From Streptomyces sp. NBC_00433 (GTDB lineage Bacteria; Actinomycetota; Actinomycetes; Streptomycetales; Streptomycetaceae), in the NCBI GenBank assembly GCA_036015235.1, contig CP107926.1, positions 8,427,501 through 8,491,500 on the forward strand: 64,000 bases of DNA, read 5' to 3'. The notes below the pieces were generated by a model. That model ran no database searches. It saw nothing but the letters and a program-made list of their open reading frames with translations, and was not told the DNA's origin. A program made the translations under genes and the position numbers. Each line of letters opens with the position of its first letter. The stretch's first letter is position 1. Shown here piece by piece: positions 11,279 to 22,182 of this stretch.

Positions 11279-12643
11279 GTGAGAAGTACGCCCACGATCC
11301 TGCACCTGGACATGGACGCGTTCTTCGCCGCGGTCGAGCAGGCCTCCAAGCCGAGCCTGCGGGGCAAGCCGGTGGTCGTCGGCGGGCTCGGACCCCGCGG
11401 CGTGGTCGCGACCGCGTCCTATGAGGCGCGCGTGCACGGTGTCCACTCCGCGATGGCCATGGCGCACGCCCGGCGCCTGTGCCCCAATGCCGCCTATCTC
11501 GTGCCGCGCTTCGGCATCTACCGGCGGATCAGCGAGACCGTGATGGCGCTGCTCGCCGAGGCGTCGCCGCTGATAGAGCCGCTGAGCCTGGACGAGGCCT
11601 TCGTGGACCTGGAGGCGGGCGACCTGGCCGGCGACCCGCGGGCGGTCGCCGAGCGGCTGCGGGCCGACATCCTGGCCGCGACCGGCCTGACCGCCTCGGT
11701 CGGCCTCGCCGGCTCCAAGCTGCTCGCCAAGATCGCCTCGGAGCAGGCCAAGCCGGACGGCCTGGTGGTGGTCGAGCCGGGCACCGAGCGCGCGCTGCTC
11801 GACCCGCTGCCCGTCCGCACCCTGCCGGGCGTGGGACCCGCCACCGCGGAGCATCTGCGGCGGGCCGGCGTCCTCACCGTCGCCGAGATCGCACAGGCCG
11901 GCGAGCCGGAGCTGATCAGGCTGCTGGGCAAGGCGCACGGCAGTTCGCTGCACGCGATGGCCGTCGGCCTCGACAACCGCCCGGTGGTCGCCGACCGCGA
12001 CGTGAAGTCGATCTCCGTCGAGGACACCTTCGACACCGACCTGACCGACCGGGCCCGGGTGCGCTACGAGGTCGACCGGCTCGCCGACCGCTGCGCCCAG
12101 CGGCTGCGCGGCGCGGGCCGCTCCGGGCGCACGGTGGTGGTGAAGATCCGGCGGTACGACTTCTCGACGCTGACCCGCTCCGAGACGCTGCGGGCGCCCA
12201 CCGACGACCCGGCCGTGGTCAAGGAGACCGCCCGCAGGCTCGCCGAGGCCGTCGACACCACCGGCGGGGTGCGGCTGCTCGGCGTCGGCGTGTCCGGTCT
12301 GGCCGACTTCACCCAGGAGGACCTCTTCGCCCAGTCGGCGCAGACCCTGCGCGAGTCGGACCCCGGCCCGGGAGCCGGCCGCGACACCCCGCCCGAGCTG
12401 CCCGTCACCCCGCCGCCGGAGCCGGAGCACGCCAACCGCTGGGTGCCGGGCCAGGACGTCGAGCACAGCGACCACGGCGCCGGGTGGGTCCAGGGCAGCG
12501 GCGTCGGCCGGGTCACCATCCGCTTCGAGGTGCCCTCTGACACCGAGCCGGGCCGGGTGCGCACCTTCTCCGTCGACGACCCGGCCCTGACCAGGACCGA
12601 CCCGCCCGCACTGACCGGCCTCCCGACCCCGGCCGGCCACTGA
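11279..12643 (+). CDS. dinB: DNA polymerase IV (Y-family translesion polymerase)
   Basis: A 454-residue Y-family polymerase that copies damaged templates. Metal-binding residues lie in LHLDMDAFF near the N-terminus and in SLDEAF with D105/E106. The helix-hairpin-helix segment is LPGVGPATAEHLRRAG, followed by the little-finger domain. QEDLF near residue 347 matches the beta-clamp binding motif. About 100 further residues after the clamp motif form an actinobacterial C-terminal extension (HANRWVPGQDVEHSDHGAGW). GTG at 11279 is followed directly by the conserved N-terminus; a CAGGAT hexamer at 11266-11271 suggests a leaderless start. The last base of the TGA stop is also the first base of the adjacent repeat. 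Confidence 0.92.
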   Translation: MRSTPTILHLDMDAFFAAVEQASKPSLRGKPVVVGGLGPRGVVATASYEARVHGVHSAMAMAHARRLCPNAAYLVPRFGIYRRISETVMALLAEASPLIEPLSLDEAFVDLEAGDLAGDPRAVAERLRADILAATGLTASVGLAGSKLLAKIASEQAKPDGLVVVEPGTERALLDPLPVRTLPGVGPATAEHLRRAGVLTVAEIAQAGEPELIRLLGKAHGSSLHAMAVGLDNRPVVADRDVKSISVEDTFDTDLTDRARVRYEVDRLADRCAQRLRGAGRSGRTVVVKIRRYDFSTLTRSETLRAPTDDPAVVKETARRLAEAVDTTGGVRLLGVGVSGLADFTQEDLFAQSAQTLRESDPGPGAGRDTPPELPVTPPPEPEHANRWVPGQDVEHSDHGAGWVQGSGVGRVTIRFEVPSDTEPGRVRTFSVDDPALTRTDPPALTGLPTPAGH

Positions 12644-12808
12644 GGGCTGTCCCGCTGATCCCCGGCGGGCGCGCGACGACAGCTACGGCACCTCGCTGCG
12701 TTGTCGGGCTCGCCCGAACACGACCCGGTATGAGGGCGACCCTTCGCCTTGCGATGTACCGCATCTGACGCCGCGCGCTGGTCCACCGCGGATTAGCGGG
12801 ACAGCCCT
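12643..12808. repeat. MITE-like element with 19-bp terminal inverted repeats
   Basis: The left end 12643-12661 (agggctgtcccgctgatcc) and right end 12790-12808 are inverted copies with 18 of 19 matching bases. The 166-bp element has no complete gene inside. Such ends resemble those of Streptomyces IS5-group elements, so it may be moved by a transposase in trans; this is inference. No convincing target-site duplication is visible (TG on the left, TA on the right). Its first base completes the dinB stop codon. Confidence 0.65.
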
Positions 12809-12817
12809 TAGGAAGAG

Positions 12818-13213
12818 TCAGCCGCCGTCGCCCGGCCGCGGGTCGCCGTTGGCCAGTTCGCCGAAGTCGCGCGGCCCGCCCCGACCCCCGTCAGGGACGG
12901 TCGGCACATCCATGCCGTAGTGGTGGTAGAGCTGCAGCTCCTGCTCGGGCGACAGGTGCCGCCCCACGCCGAAGTCCGGCGCGTCCCTGATCAGGGACTT
13001 CTTGTACGGCACCCGCAGGGCGTCGTCCACCATCTCGCTCGGCTCCAGCGGTACGAAGGCGTCGCGGCTGAAGAAGCCGGTCCGTACCGCCGCCCACTCC
13101 GGAGTGCCGGTCGCGTCGTCGAGGTACACCTCGTCCACCGTGCCGATCCTCGTACCGTCACGGTCGAAAGCGCGGCGGCCGATGAGGCTTCGCGGATCGA
13201 TATCGGTCTGCAC
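12818..13213 (-). CDS. PRC-barrel domain protein
   Basis: 131 residues. The N-terminal half is a PRC barrel (SLIGRRAFDRDGTRIGTVDE to VPLEPSEMVDDALRVPY), followed by a short helical tail with YHHYGM. PRC barrels occur in RNA-processing and photosynthetic proteins, and many small actinobacterial examples have no known function. The GTG start at 13213 has GGAGGG at ideal distance; a longer in-frame start at 13381 would run into the riboswitch region. It is divergent from gcvP. Confidence 0.82.
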   Translation of the reverse strand: MQTDIDPRSLIGRRAFDRDGTRIGTVDEVYLDDATGTPEWAAVRTGFFSRDAFVPLEPSEMVDDALRVPYKKSLIRDAPDFGVGRHLSPEQELQLYHHYGMDVPTVPDGGRGGPRDFGELANGDPRPGDGG

Positions 13214-13316
13214 GGTCCCTCCAACCAACGACGACAGCTGTTGGTTACCACCAAAAGCCACATCAGTGGCGATGTCGACCGGAATGTCGGTTCGACCGCC
13301 GCCCGGAAGGCGCTGG

Positions 13317-13322
13317 TAGGCT
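13317..13322 (+). promoter_or_regulatory. -10 hexamer for glycine riboswitch/gcvP transcript
   Basis: TAGGCT lies 16 bases before the first riboswitch helix at 13339. A matching -35 at normal spacing is not clear; the closest TTCGAC is about 20 bases upstream. Confidence 0.4.
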
Positions 13323-13338
13323 GGGTGGCGGCTGCAGA

Positions 13339-13598
13339 CCCCGTGCGGGAGAGTCCACCGAGAGCGTGCCGGAAGCGGCATCTCGGGGGCGCCGAAGGAG
13401 CAAATCCTCCCCGGAATCTCTCAGGCATCCGTACCGCAGGGGTGAGGTCACTCTGGAAAGCAGGACCCGCCCCCGGGAGCGCCGTTCACGGGACGGGTCT
13501 TCACCGAAGGTGAAAGCCGTCCCGTCGCAGGGGCGGTGAAGCTCTCAGGTTCTGATGACAGAGGGGGAGGCCGTACGGGTGCCCGCGCCTGGGCACCC
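13339..13598 (+). promoter_or_regulatory. Tandem glycine riboswitch with expression platform
   Basis: Two glycine aptamers lie in series. The first (about 13339-13443) is closed by CCCCGTGCGG pairing with CCGTACCGCAGGGG and contains gcgccgaaggagcaa and ctctcagg. The second (about 13451-13566) is closed by CTCTG/CAGAG and contains accgaaggtgaaag and ctctcagg. A short linker joins them. Downstream an 8-bp perfect hairpin (GGGTGCCC 13577-13584 with GGGCACCC 13591-13598) precedes the AGGAGG ribosome site of gcvP and may be the switching element. Glycine binding normally turns on glycine cleavage genes. Confidence 0.92.
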
Positions 13599-13632
13599 CC
13601 GAAGGTCGTCGCAGACCAGGAGGCCTCCGCAG

Positions 13633-16527
<2,895 letters not shown>

Positions 16528-16555
16528 CGCCGGCCGGCAGACCGCGCACATGGCG

Positions 16556-16589
16556 AAGCCGGTTCCCTTGGCAACGGGGGAACCGGCTT
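16556..16589. terminator. Bidirectional terminator after gcvP
   Basis: AAGCCGGTTCCC (16556-16567) pairs perfectly with GGGAACCGGCTT (16578-16589) around a 10-base loop, followed by a T. It sits between convergent gcvP and the DUF5999 gene and can serve both. Confidence 0.8.
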
Positions 16590-16617
16590 TGTGTGCTGCG
16601 GCGCGACGGTGCGGGCG

Positions 16618-16824
16618 TCAGGCCGCCGTCGTGATGTGCTCGGTGCCCAGCGGGCGGTGCGGCGCGATGATCTGGCCGTCGGGCAGCAGCTCCCCGGTGT
16701 CCTCGAAGAGCAGCACTCCGTTGCACAGCAGGCTCCAGCCCTGCTCCGGGTGGTGGGCCACGGTGAAAGCGGCCTCACGGTCGGGGCCTTCTGCGGGCGG
16801 GCACTGCGGCTTGTGCTGGCACAT
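16618..16824 (-). CDS. DUF5999 family small protein
   Basis: 68 residues beginning MCQHKPQCP, a small Cys-containing protein conserved in Streptomyces (I recognise it as DUF5999). It contains HHPEQGWSLLCNGVLLFEDTGE, where an aromatic core and a second cysteine stand out; three Cys and three His in the first 35 residues could bind metal, which is a guess. Start ATG 16824 is chosen because the conserved protein begins there; upstream codons in the same frame encode an unrelated basic stretch. Function unknown. Confidence 0.72.
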   Translation of the reverse strand: MCQHKPQCPPAEGPDREAAFTVAHHPEQGWSLLCNGVLLFEDTGELLPDGQIIAPHRPLGTEHITTAA

Positions 16825-17149
16825 GGAGGGAGTCTTTCGCTGCGAGAGGTGAGTGGTGCGGTCGGTCGCGCGATCTGCTTCGTACATCCCCGTCCCCCGA
16901 TTGTGCGTGCGGCCGGTCCCAGTGTTGCCCTCCTGGCGTCAATCCGCAGGGATTTCAGCGAGGCGGTACTCCACGGGGTAAGACGCGTCACCCACCCGGG
17001 CGGTTGCCGTCACCGTCCGTTCACTGCCGGCGGCGTGTTCACGCACGACGCACCCGTGGCCACCTTCACCAGCGGTCTGCCCGCAGGCACAAAAGCGGTG
17101 CCCCGCGGCCCGTTACGGGGTCGCGGGGCACCGCCTCGGCCGCAGGTCG
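16825..17149. other. Intergenic region
   Basis: 325 bases between two minus-strand genes. It holds the terminator of the downstream hypothetical gene at 17095-17134 and presumably the promoter of the DUF5999 gene, but no convincing -35/-10 pair was found. No coding region is supported. Confidence 0.5.
17095..17134 (-). terminator. Strong hairpin ending the 17150-17737 gene
   Basis: gcggtgccccgcg and cgcggggcaccgc form a 13-bp perfect stem starting about 16 bases after the stop codon on the minus strand. On that strand it is followed by ttttgtg, so it is a plausible intrinsic terminator. Confidence 0.75.
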
Positions 17150-17737
17150 TCAGGCGGGCGAGCCCATGAGCGGCGGTGGCGCGAGCCGTACGCTCAGGGC
17201 CGGCGCCAACTCCGTCAGCCGGTGCACCCGGTGCGGGGCGATACCGGGCGGCGCGGGCGCGAGCGGCACCAGCAGGTCGTCCGGGTCGGGCTGCGCCGTG
17301 GCGGCCTCGGCCCGCGCGTCGCAGTGCAGCCACAGCGCCAGCATGTAGAGGCCCGGCACCGACAGCAGATGCGGCTGGTAGGTCGCCGGCAGCGTGTCCG
17401 CCTGCATCAGCGCCCGCTCGATGGAGGCAAGGAACGGTCCCTCCGAGAAGCGCGAGAAGACCCAGCCGTCGGGTGTCACCACGGTCTCTCCCGCCGCGGC
17501 CACCCGGGCACCTGCCCTGATATGGAAGCGCCAGCCGGTCAGCCGCGCCTGCGGCAGCGCTCCGGGAACGGCCGCCGGCTCGAACACATGGACAGGCAGC
17601 GGGTGTTCGGCGGCCAGCGGTCCTTCCGCGGTGCGCAGCGCCGGTGTCCTGGCTTCCAGGACCGCGGTGGGCGAACTGAGCGCTGCGAGGACGCTCAGCA
17701 GGGCTGGGGCAGGTGCTGGGGGAACAAGCAGCGGCAT
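17150..17737 (-). CDS. Conserved hypothetical protein
   Basis: 195 residues, rich in Ala, Pro and Leu, beginning MPLLVPPAPAPALLSVLAA. The central part (about 65-130) looks like a compact alpha/beta domain with WRFHIRAGARVAAAGETVV and DGWVFSRFSEGPF; the end is proline-rich. There is no clear signal peptide or membrane helix. I do not recognise a functional family. ATG 17737 has a GAGAGG ribosome site; a longer in-frame start at 17794 lacks one. Confidence 0.65.
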   Translation of the reverse strand: MPLLVPPAPAPALLSVLAALSSPTAVLEARTPALRTAEGPLAAEHPLPVHVFEPAAVPGALPQARLTGWRFHIRAGARVAAAGETVVTPDGWVFSRFSEGPFLASIERALMQADTLPATYQPHLLSVPGLYMLALWLHCDARAEAATAQPDPDDLLVPLAPAPPGIAPHRVHRLTELAPALSVRLAPPPLMGSPA

Positions 17738-18210
17738 GATGTCGCCTCTCACTGGGAGACACGTGGTGCGGGGGAGGGCGGGCGCGGACGGCACGGTCGG
17801 TTCGATGCTCTGCGGGAGACCTGCTCAGGCACGTCCGGCGACAGCGGATGCTTTGCCTTGTGCGCGGAGTTTATACGACCTGTGTTCGCTCCGTGTTTCA
17901 TCTAGACGCTGCCAGTATTACGCGCAAGGCGATAATTCGCCTTCTTCTGCGGACGTGTCGATGGCATTCTCGCAGCGTATGGGGAGGGCGATGCATAATT
18001 CTGCCCGCCACGGACGGCCGGATCCCGACGGTCATTTCACCCGTGCTTCCGCCGGTCCCATGGCATCCGAATGTGCCACTGGAACGTGCGCGGTTGGCTG
18101 CTACAGCAAGCCTAGCGTGCACCGGCACTGAAGTGTGGCGTTATCGATCATTTGGGTGGGCATCCTCCGATGGGCGGCCGTGCGGCGGCCGGGTGAGGAG
18201 GAACGCGTCG
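17738..18210. other. Long intergenic region with AT-rich patch
   Basis: 473 bases between divergent genes, holding the promoters of both. Around 17880-17960 the base composition drops well below the surroundings. Inside it AAGGCGA (17926-17932) pairs with TCGCCTT (17937-17943), a 7-bp inverted repeat with TAAT between, then a pyrimidine run (cttcttct). This may be an operator or a weak terminator. No small gene with a ribosome site is evident. Confidence 0.45.
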
Positions 18211-19698
18211 ATGGGGGAGAAGGTCGTCGCCAGCGGGTTCGAACCCGCCGATCGCGGGCGCTACCGGCACAAGCTCCAGCAGTGCCTGCTGGGACTGGAG
18301 CGGTTGCTGGAGGCGCAGCGTTTCGACCGGCCGCGCAATCTGATGGGCCTGGAGATCGAATTGAATCTCGCGGATTCCGCGGGACTGCCGCGCATGGTGA
18401 ACGAAGAAGTGCTCGAGCGCATCGCGAGCCACGATTTCCAGACCGAGCTGGCTCAGTTCAACATTGAAGTGAACATAGCCCCGCACCGGCTTTCAGGCTC
18501 CGTACTCGACCGGCTGGCCGAGGAACTGCGGACCGGCCTTGCATACGCCGACCGGATGGCGGGCGAGGTCGGCGCGCACATCGTGATGGTCGGAATTCTG
18601 CCGACCCTGGAAGCGCAGGACCTGGTCTCCGCCAACCTCTCGCGCGCCGACCGCTACACCCTGCTCAACGACCGCATCCTGGCGATGCGCGGCGAGGACA
18701 TCACCCTGGACATCCAGGGCGTGGAGCGCCTCGTGTACAGCTCGGCCTCGATCGCCCCCGAGGCGGCCTGCACCTCCACCCAGATGCACCTGCAGGTCAC
18801 CCCGGGCCGCTTCGCCGCGGTCTGGAACGCCGCCCAGGCGGTGTCGGGACCGCAGGTCGCCGCCGCGGCCAACTCGCCCTTCCTCTTCGGCCGCGAGCTG
18901 TGGCGGGAGACCCGCTCGGTGCTCTTCCAGCAGGCCACGGACACCCGCCCGCTGGAGCTGCGCAGCCAGGGCGTACGACCGCTGACCTGGTTCGGCGAGC
19001 GCTGGATCGACTCGCCGCGAGACCTCTTCGCCGAGAACGTCCGCTACTTCCCCCCGCTGCTGCCGATCTGCGACGACGAGGACCCGCTGCGGGTGCTGGA
19101 CGACGGGGGAGTGCCCGCGCTGCGCGAGCTGACCCTGCACAACGGCACGATCTACCGCTGGAACCGCCCGGTCTACGCCGTCGTCGACGGGGTGCCGCAC
19201 CTGCGGGTCGAGAACCGGGTCCTGCCGGCGGGACCCACCGTCGCCGACACCCTGGCGAACGCCGCCTTCTACTACGGGCTTGTCAGGTCGCTGGCCGACG
19301 CGCCCCGCCCGGTCTGGCAGCGGCTGCCCTTCGGCGCCGCGGCCGCCAACTTCGACGCGGGCTGCCGGGACGGCATCGGCGCCGTCATGCACTGGCCGCG
19401 CGGCCGCGGCAGCCTGGTCGAGATCCCCGCCGCCGACCTGATCAGGGACGAGCTGCTGCCGCTGGCCGCGTCCGGGCTCGACGCCTGGGGCATCGAACCC
19501 GCCGACCGCGACCACTACCTCGGCATCATCGAGGAACGCTGCCGGCTGCGCAGCAACGGCGCGGAATGGCAGGCCGCGACCTTCCACCGGCTGCTGGAGC
19601 GCACCCCGGACCGGCGGGCCGCACTGGCCGCCATGACCCAGCGCTACCGGGAGAACATGCGCGACGGCGAGCCCGTGCACCGGTGGCCCGTGCACTGA
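18211..19698 (+). CDS. Glutamate-cysteine ligase family (GCS2-like) protein
   Basis: 495 residues of the carboxylate-amine ligase group. Family features include LMGLEIELNLADSAG near residue 46, FQTELAQFNIEVN near 80, STQMHLQVTP and the RVENRVLPAGPT region. The family forms amide bonds to glutamate using ATP. Streptomyces make mycothiol rather than glutathione, so literal gamma-glutamylcysteine synthesis is doubtful; ergothioneine synthesis (EgtA-type) or another gamma-glutamyl product is possible. ATG 18211 has GAGGAGG nine bases upstream. It stands alone, without a glutathione synthetase neighbour. Confidence 0.75.
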   Translation: MGEKVVASGFEPADRGRYRHKLQQCLLGLERLLEAQRFDRPRNLMGLEIELNLADSAGLPRMVNEEVLERIASHDFQTELAQFNIEVNIAPHRLSGSVLDRLAEELRTGLAYADRMAGEVGAHIVMVGILPTLEAQDLVSANLSRADRYTLLNDRILAMRGEDITLDIQGVERLVYSSASIAPEAACTSTQMHLQVTPGRFAAVWNAAQAVSGPQVAAAANSPFLFGRELWRETRSVLFQQATDTRPLELRSQGVRPLTWFGERWIDSPRDLFAENVRYFPPLLPICDDEDPLRVLDDGGVPALRELTLHNGTIYRWNRPVYAVVDGVPHLRVENRVLPAGPTVADTLANAAFYYGLVRSLADAPRPVWQRLPFGAAAANFDAGCRDGIGAVMHWPRGRGSLVEIPAADLIRDELLPLAASGLDAWGIEPADRDHYLGIIEERCRLRSNGAEWQAATFHRLLERTPDRRAALAAMTQRYRENMRDGEPVHRWPVH

Positions 19699-19789
19699 AA
19701 CCGGCGGCACTCACGGGGGGTGGCTCCGCGGCCGCGGGCGCGATCTTCGTATCTTGTCCGGAGACACCCGCGTCGTTGGAGGACCCCGC

Positions 19790-20584
19790 ATGCGCACAGA
19801 GCCACATCCCGTGGATGCGGAAGAAGAGGGACTGCCGGACCGGACGCTGCGCAATGAGACGCTGATCGTGCTGGCGCTCTCCTTGGGCGCCAGCGGCCTG
19901 TCCGCGCTGATCAGCTTCGTCGGCTCGGTCACCAGGCCGGGCGCGCTGAAGAACCAGTCGGCGACCCTGGTCGGCTCCTACGCGCACGGACGGCCCTGGC
20001 TCGACCTGGCCTGGCAGCTGTTCTACATCGCCACCGCGCTGGCCCCCGTCGCGCTGGTCGCCCACCTGCTCGGCCGCGAGCGGGCCGGGATGCGGTCGAT
20101 CGGCTTCGACCTGACCCGCCCGCGGCCGGACCTGGCCAGGGGCGCCGTGGTCGCCGCGGTGATCGGAGGTACGGGCCTGGCCTTCTACCTCGGCGTGCGG
20201 GCGGCCGGCTTCAACTTGACGGTGGTGCCCGAGTCGCTGCCGAACGTGTGGTGGAAGATCCCGGTGCTGATCGCCTCCGCCGCGCAGAACGCCGTACTCG
20301 AAGAGGTGATCGTGGTGGGCTACCTGCTGCGCCGCCTCGACCGGCTCGGCTGGACCCCGACGGCCGCGCTCGCCGCCAGCGCCGTGCTGCGCGGCTCCTA
20401 CCACCTCTACCAGGGCATCGGCGGCTTCCTCGGCAACATGGCGATGGGCGTCGTCTTCGTGCTGCTCTACCGCCGCTGGGGCCGGGTCGGACCGCTGGTC
20501 GCCGCGCACGCCCTGATCGACACGGTCGCCTTCGTCGGCTACGCCCTGCTGGCGGGGAAGGTCGGCTGGCTGCCCACCGGCTGA
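19790..20584 (+). CDS. CPBP family intramembrane metalloprotease
   Basis: 264 residues with about seven to eight membrane helices. The CPBP motifs are EEVIVVGYLL (motif 1, about residue 168), SAVLRGSYHLYQG (motif 2) and AAHALIDTVAF (motif 3). Motif 1 normally reads EExxxR; here the arginine position is Val and arginines come later in LLRRLDR, a variant seen in other actinobacterial members. Eukaryotic relatives process CAAX proteins; the bacterial substrates are mostly unknown. Start ATG 19790 follows TTGGAGG. Confidence 0.83.
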   Translation: MRTEPHPVDAEEEGLPDRTLRNETLIVLALSLGASGLSALISFVGSVTRPGALKNQSATLVGSYAHGRPWLDLAWQLFYIATALAPVALVAHLLGRERAGMRSIGFDLTRPRPDLARGAVVAAVIGGTGLAFYLGVRAAGFNLTVVPESLPNVWWKIPVLIASAAQNAVLEEVIVVGYLLRRLDRLGWTPTAALAASAVLRGSYHLYQGIGGFLGNMAMGVVFVLLYRRWGRVGPLVAAHALIDTVAFVGYALLAGKVGWLPTG

Positions 20585-20597
20585 CCCCCGCCCGCCG

Positions 20598-21419
20598 CTA
20601 CGGCACCGCGTGCAGTTCGCCGTCGACCACCGTCACCGCGGATCCGGTCAACAGGACGCGGTCGCCCGCCAGCCGGGTACGGACCAGGCCGCCGCGGGCC
20701 GAGGCCTGCCACCCTGCCAGCTCGTCGCGGCCCAGCCTGGCCGACCAGAACGGCGCCAGCGCGGTGTGCGCGCTGCCGGTGACGGGGTCCTCGTCGATGC
20801 CGACCGCGGGGAAGAAGCCGCGGGAGACGAAGTCGTAGCCGGCGGCGGGGTCGGCCGCCGCCGCGGTGGCGACCACCCCGCGCCGCGACAGCCTGGCCAG
20901 CGCGGCGAGGTCCGGGGCCAGGGCGCGTACCGCCCCCTCGTCGGCGACCTCGACCAGCAGGTCACCGCAGTCAGGCCCGGTGTCGAAGACGGCCAGCGGC
21001 GTGGCGCCCAGCGCCTCGGCCAGGCCCTCCGGCGCCTGCTCCGGGGTCAGCGGGGCCGTGGGGAAGTCCAGGGTGATCGTGCCGTCGCCGTTCGCGTCGG
21101 CGGTCAGCACGCCCGCCCTGGTCCGGAAGGCGATGGCGCCACTGGCCGCCCCTGTCGTCCGCAGCACGTGCGCGGTGGCGAGCGTGGCGTGCCCGCACAG
21201 CCCCACCTCGGTGGCCGGGGTGAACCAGCGCAGCGCCCACCCGGCGTCCGGCGCATCGGTCAGCGGGTGCGCGAACGCGGTCTCGGACAGATTGACCTCG
21301 GCGGCGACCTGCTGGAGCCAGCCGTCGCCCGGAAAGCCGTCGGAGTCCAGCAGCAGCACCCCGGCGGGATTCCCGGCGAAAGGGCGGTCGGTGAACGCGT
21401 CGACGATACGGATACGCAT
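20598..21419 (-). CDS. PhzF family isomerase/epimerase-like protein
   Basis: 273 residues with the two-domain diaminopimelate-epimerase fold. The conserved opening is IVDAFTDRPFAGNPAGV, with LSETAFAHP containing the catalytic glutamate, and GLCGHATLATAHVL. C-terminal DEDPVTGSAHTALAPFW matches the family. PhzF itself isomerises a phenazine precursor; no phenazine genes are nearby, so the substrate is unknown. Start ATG 21419 begins the conserved N-terminus. It is convergent with the CPBP gene, 13 bases apart. Confidence 0.88.
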   Translation of the reverse strand: MRIRIVDAFTDRPFAGNPAGVLLLDSDGFPGDGWLQQVAAEVNLSETAFAHPLTDAPDAGWALRWFTPATEVGLCGHATLATAHVLRTTGAASGAIAFRTRAGVLTADANGDGTITLDFPTAPLTPEQAPEGLAEALGATPLAVFDTGPDCGDLLVEVADEGAVRALAPDLAALARLSRRGVVATAAAADPAAGYDFVSRGFFPAVGIDEDPVTGSAHTALAPFWSARLGRDELAGWQASARGGLVRTRLAGDRVLLTGSAVTVVDGELHAVP

Positions 21420-21497
21420 GGCGTGAGCGTAGGGGACCGCGGACCGCCCGCACCGGCACACGGCCGAGAAGCCCCGGCGGCCGGGAGGCGGACCGGG

Positions 21498-21689
21498 TCA
21501 GGAGTGCTGCGGGACCTCGTCCTTGAGCGTGGAGCGGACCTGGTCGCGCAGCTCCGGGCCGTCGCTGTGCCCGTGCACCGAGGCCGCGTGCTCGCTCGCG
21601 GCCCGCACCACTTCGTCTTCCTCACCGGAGATCGTGAGCGTGCAGTTGGTCTCGCTCGGGAATTCCCTGCAGTCGGCGACCTTGCGCAT
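21498..21689 (-). CDS. DUF1059 domain protein
   Basis: 63 residues with the family pattern KVADCREFPSETNCTLTI followed by HAASVHGH. Two cysteines and two histidines in conserved places might hold a metal. It is a small soluble protein of unknown function. The start has a GGAGGAGAG ribosome site just upstream on the minus strand. Confidence 0.82.
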   Translation of the reverse strand: MRKVADCREFPSETNCTLTISGEEDEVVRAASEHAASVHGHSDGPELRDQVRSTLKDEVPQHS

Positions 21690-21763
21690 GGCGCTCTCCT
21701 CCTTCTGCCACTCCCGAGTGTAGGTCGGCGCCGCCCGGACCGGCGGCGCCGGCCGGCCCCGGC

Positions 21764-22177
21764 TCAGTGCTTGGCCTGGTTGAACCGCACCTCGTTGCCC
21801 GCCGGGTCGCGGAAGGCGCAGTCCCGTACGCCGTACGGCTGGTCGGTCGGCTCCTGGACGACGTCGGCGCCGGCGCCCTGGACGCGGTCGAAGGTCTGGT
21901 CGACGTCGTCGGTCCAGAACACCACCCGGCCGTAGACGCCCTTGGCCATCAGGTCTGCCACGGCGCCGCGGTCCTCGGGCGACATGTTGGGGTTGGCGGC
22001 CGGGGGTTCGAGGACGATGTCGACCTCGGGCTGGGAGGGGGCGCCGACGGTGACCCAGCGCATGGTGCCGTAGCCGACCTCGTTGCGGACTTCGAGGCCG
22101 AGCACGTCGCGGTAGAACTCGACCGCCTTGTCGTGATCGTCGACGGCGAGGAAGGTGTGCGAGAGTTTGATGTCCAT
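21764..22177 (-). CDS. VOC superfamily (glyoxalase/bleomycin resistance-like) protein
   Basis: 137 residues forming two beta-alpha-beta-beta-beta units, with LSHTFLAVDDHDKAVEFYRD at the start and GNEVRFNQ at the end. Family members are metal-dependent lyases, dioxygenases or drug-binding proteins; the exact role cannot be told. The -10 hexamer TAGCGT (22185-22190, minus strand) is seven bases before ATG 22177, so the gene can be transcribed alone as a leaderless mRNA as well as read through from the AraC gene, whose stop lies six bases upstream. Confidence 0.85.
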   Translation of the reverse strand: MDIKLSHTFLAVDDHDKAVEFYRDVLGLEVRNEVGYGTMRWVTVGAPSQPEVDIVLEPPAANPNMSPEDRGAVADLMAKGVYGRVVFWTDDVDQTFDRVQGAGADVVQEPTDQPYGVRDCAFRDPAGNEVRFNQAKH

Positions 22178-22182
22178 GCGGC

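Noticed and set aside
12643-12808. Intact insertion sequence
   Set aside because: At 166 bp it cannot encode a transposase, and no transposase motif was found inside.
13555-13632. Earlier in-frame start for gcvP
   Set aside because: It lies in the second glycine aptamer, and AGGAGG at 13618 supports ATG 13633.
16914-16942. TTGACG-like promoter for the DUF5999 gene on the minus strand
   Set aside because: The matching -10 at 17-base spacing reads GGACCG, which is not credible.
20598-21419. Phenazine biosynthesis cluster suggested by PhzF
   Set aside because: No other phz genes are in the window; PhzF homologues are common and mostly unrelated to phenazines.
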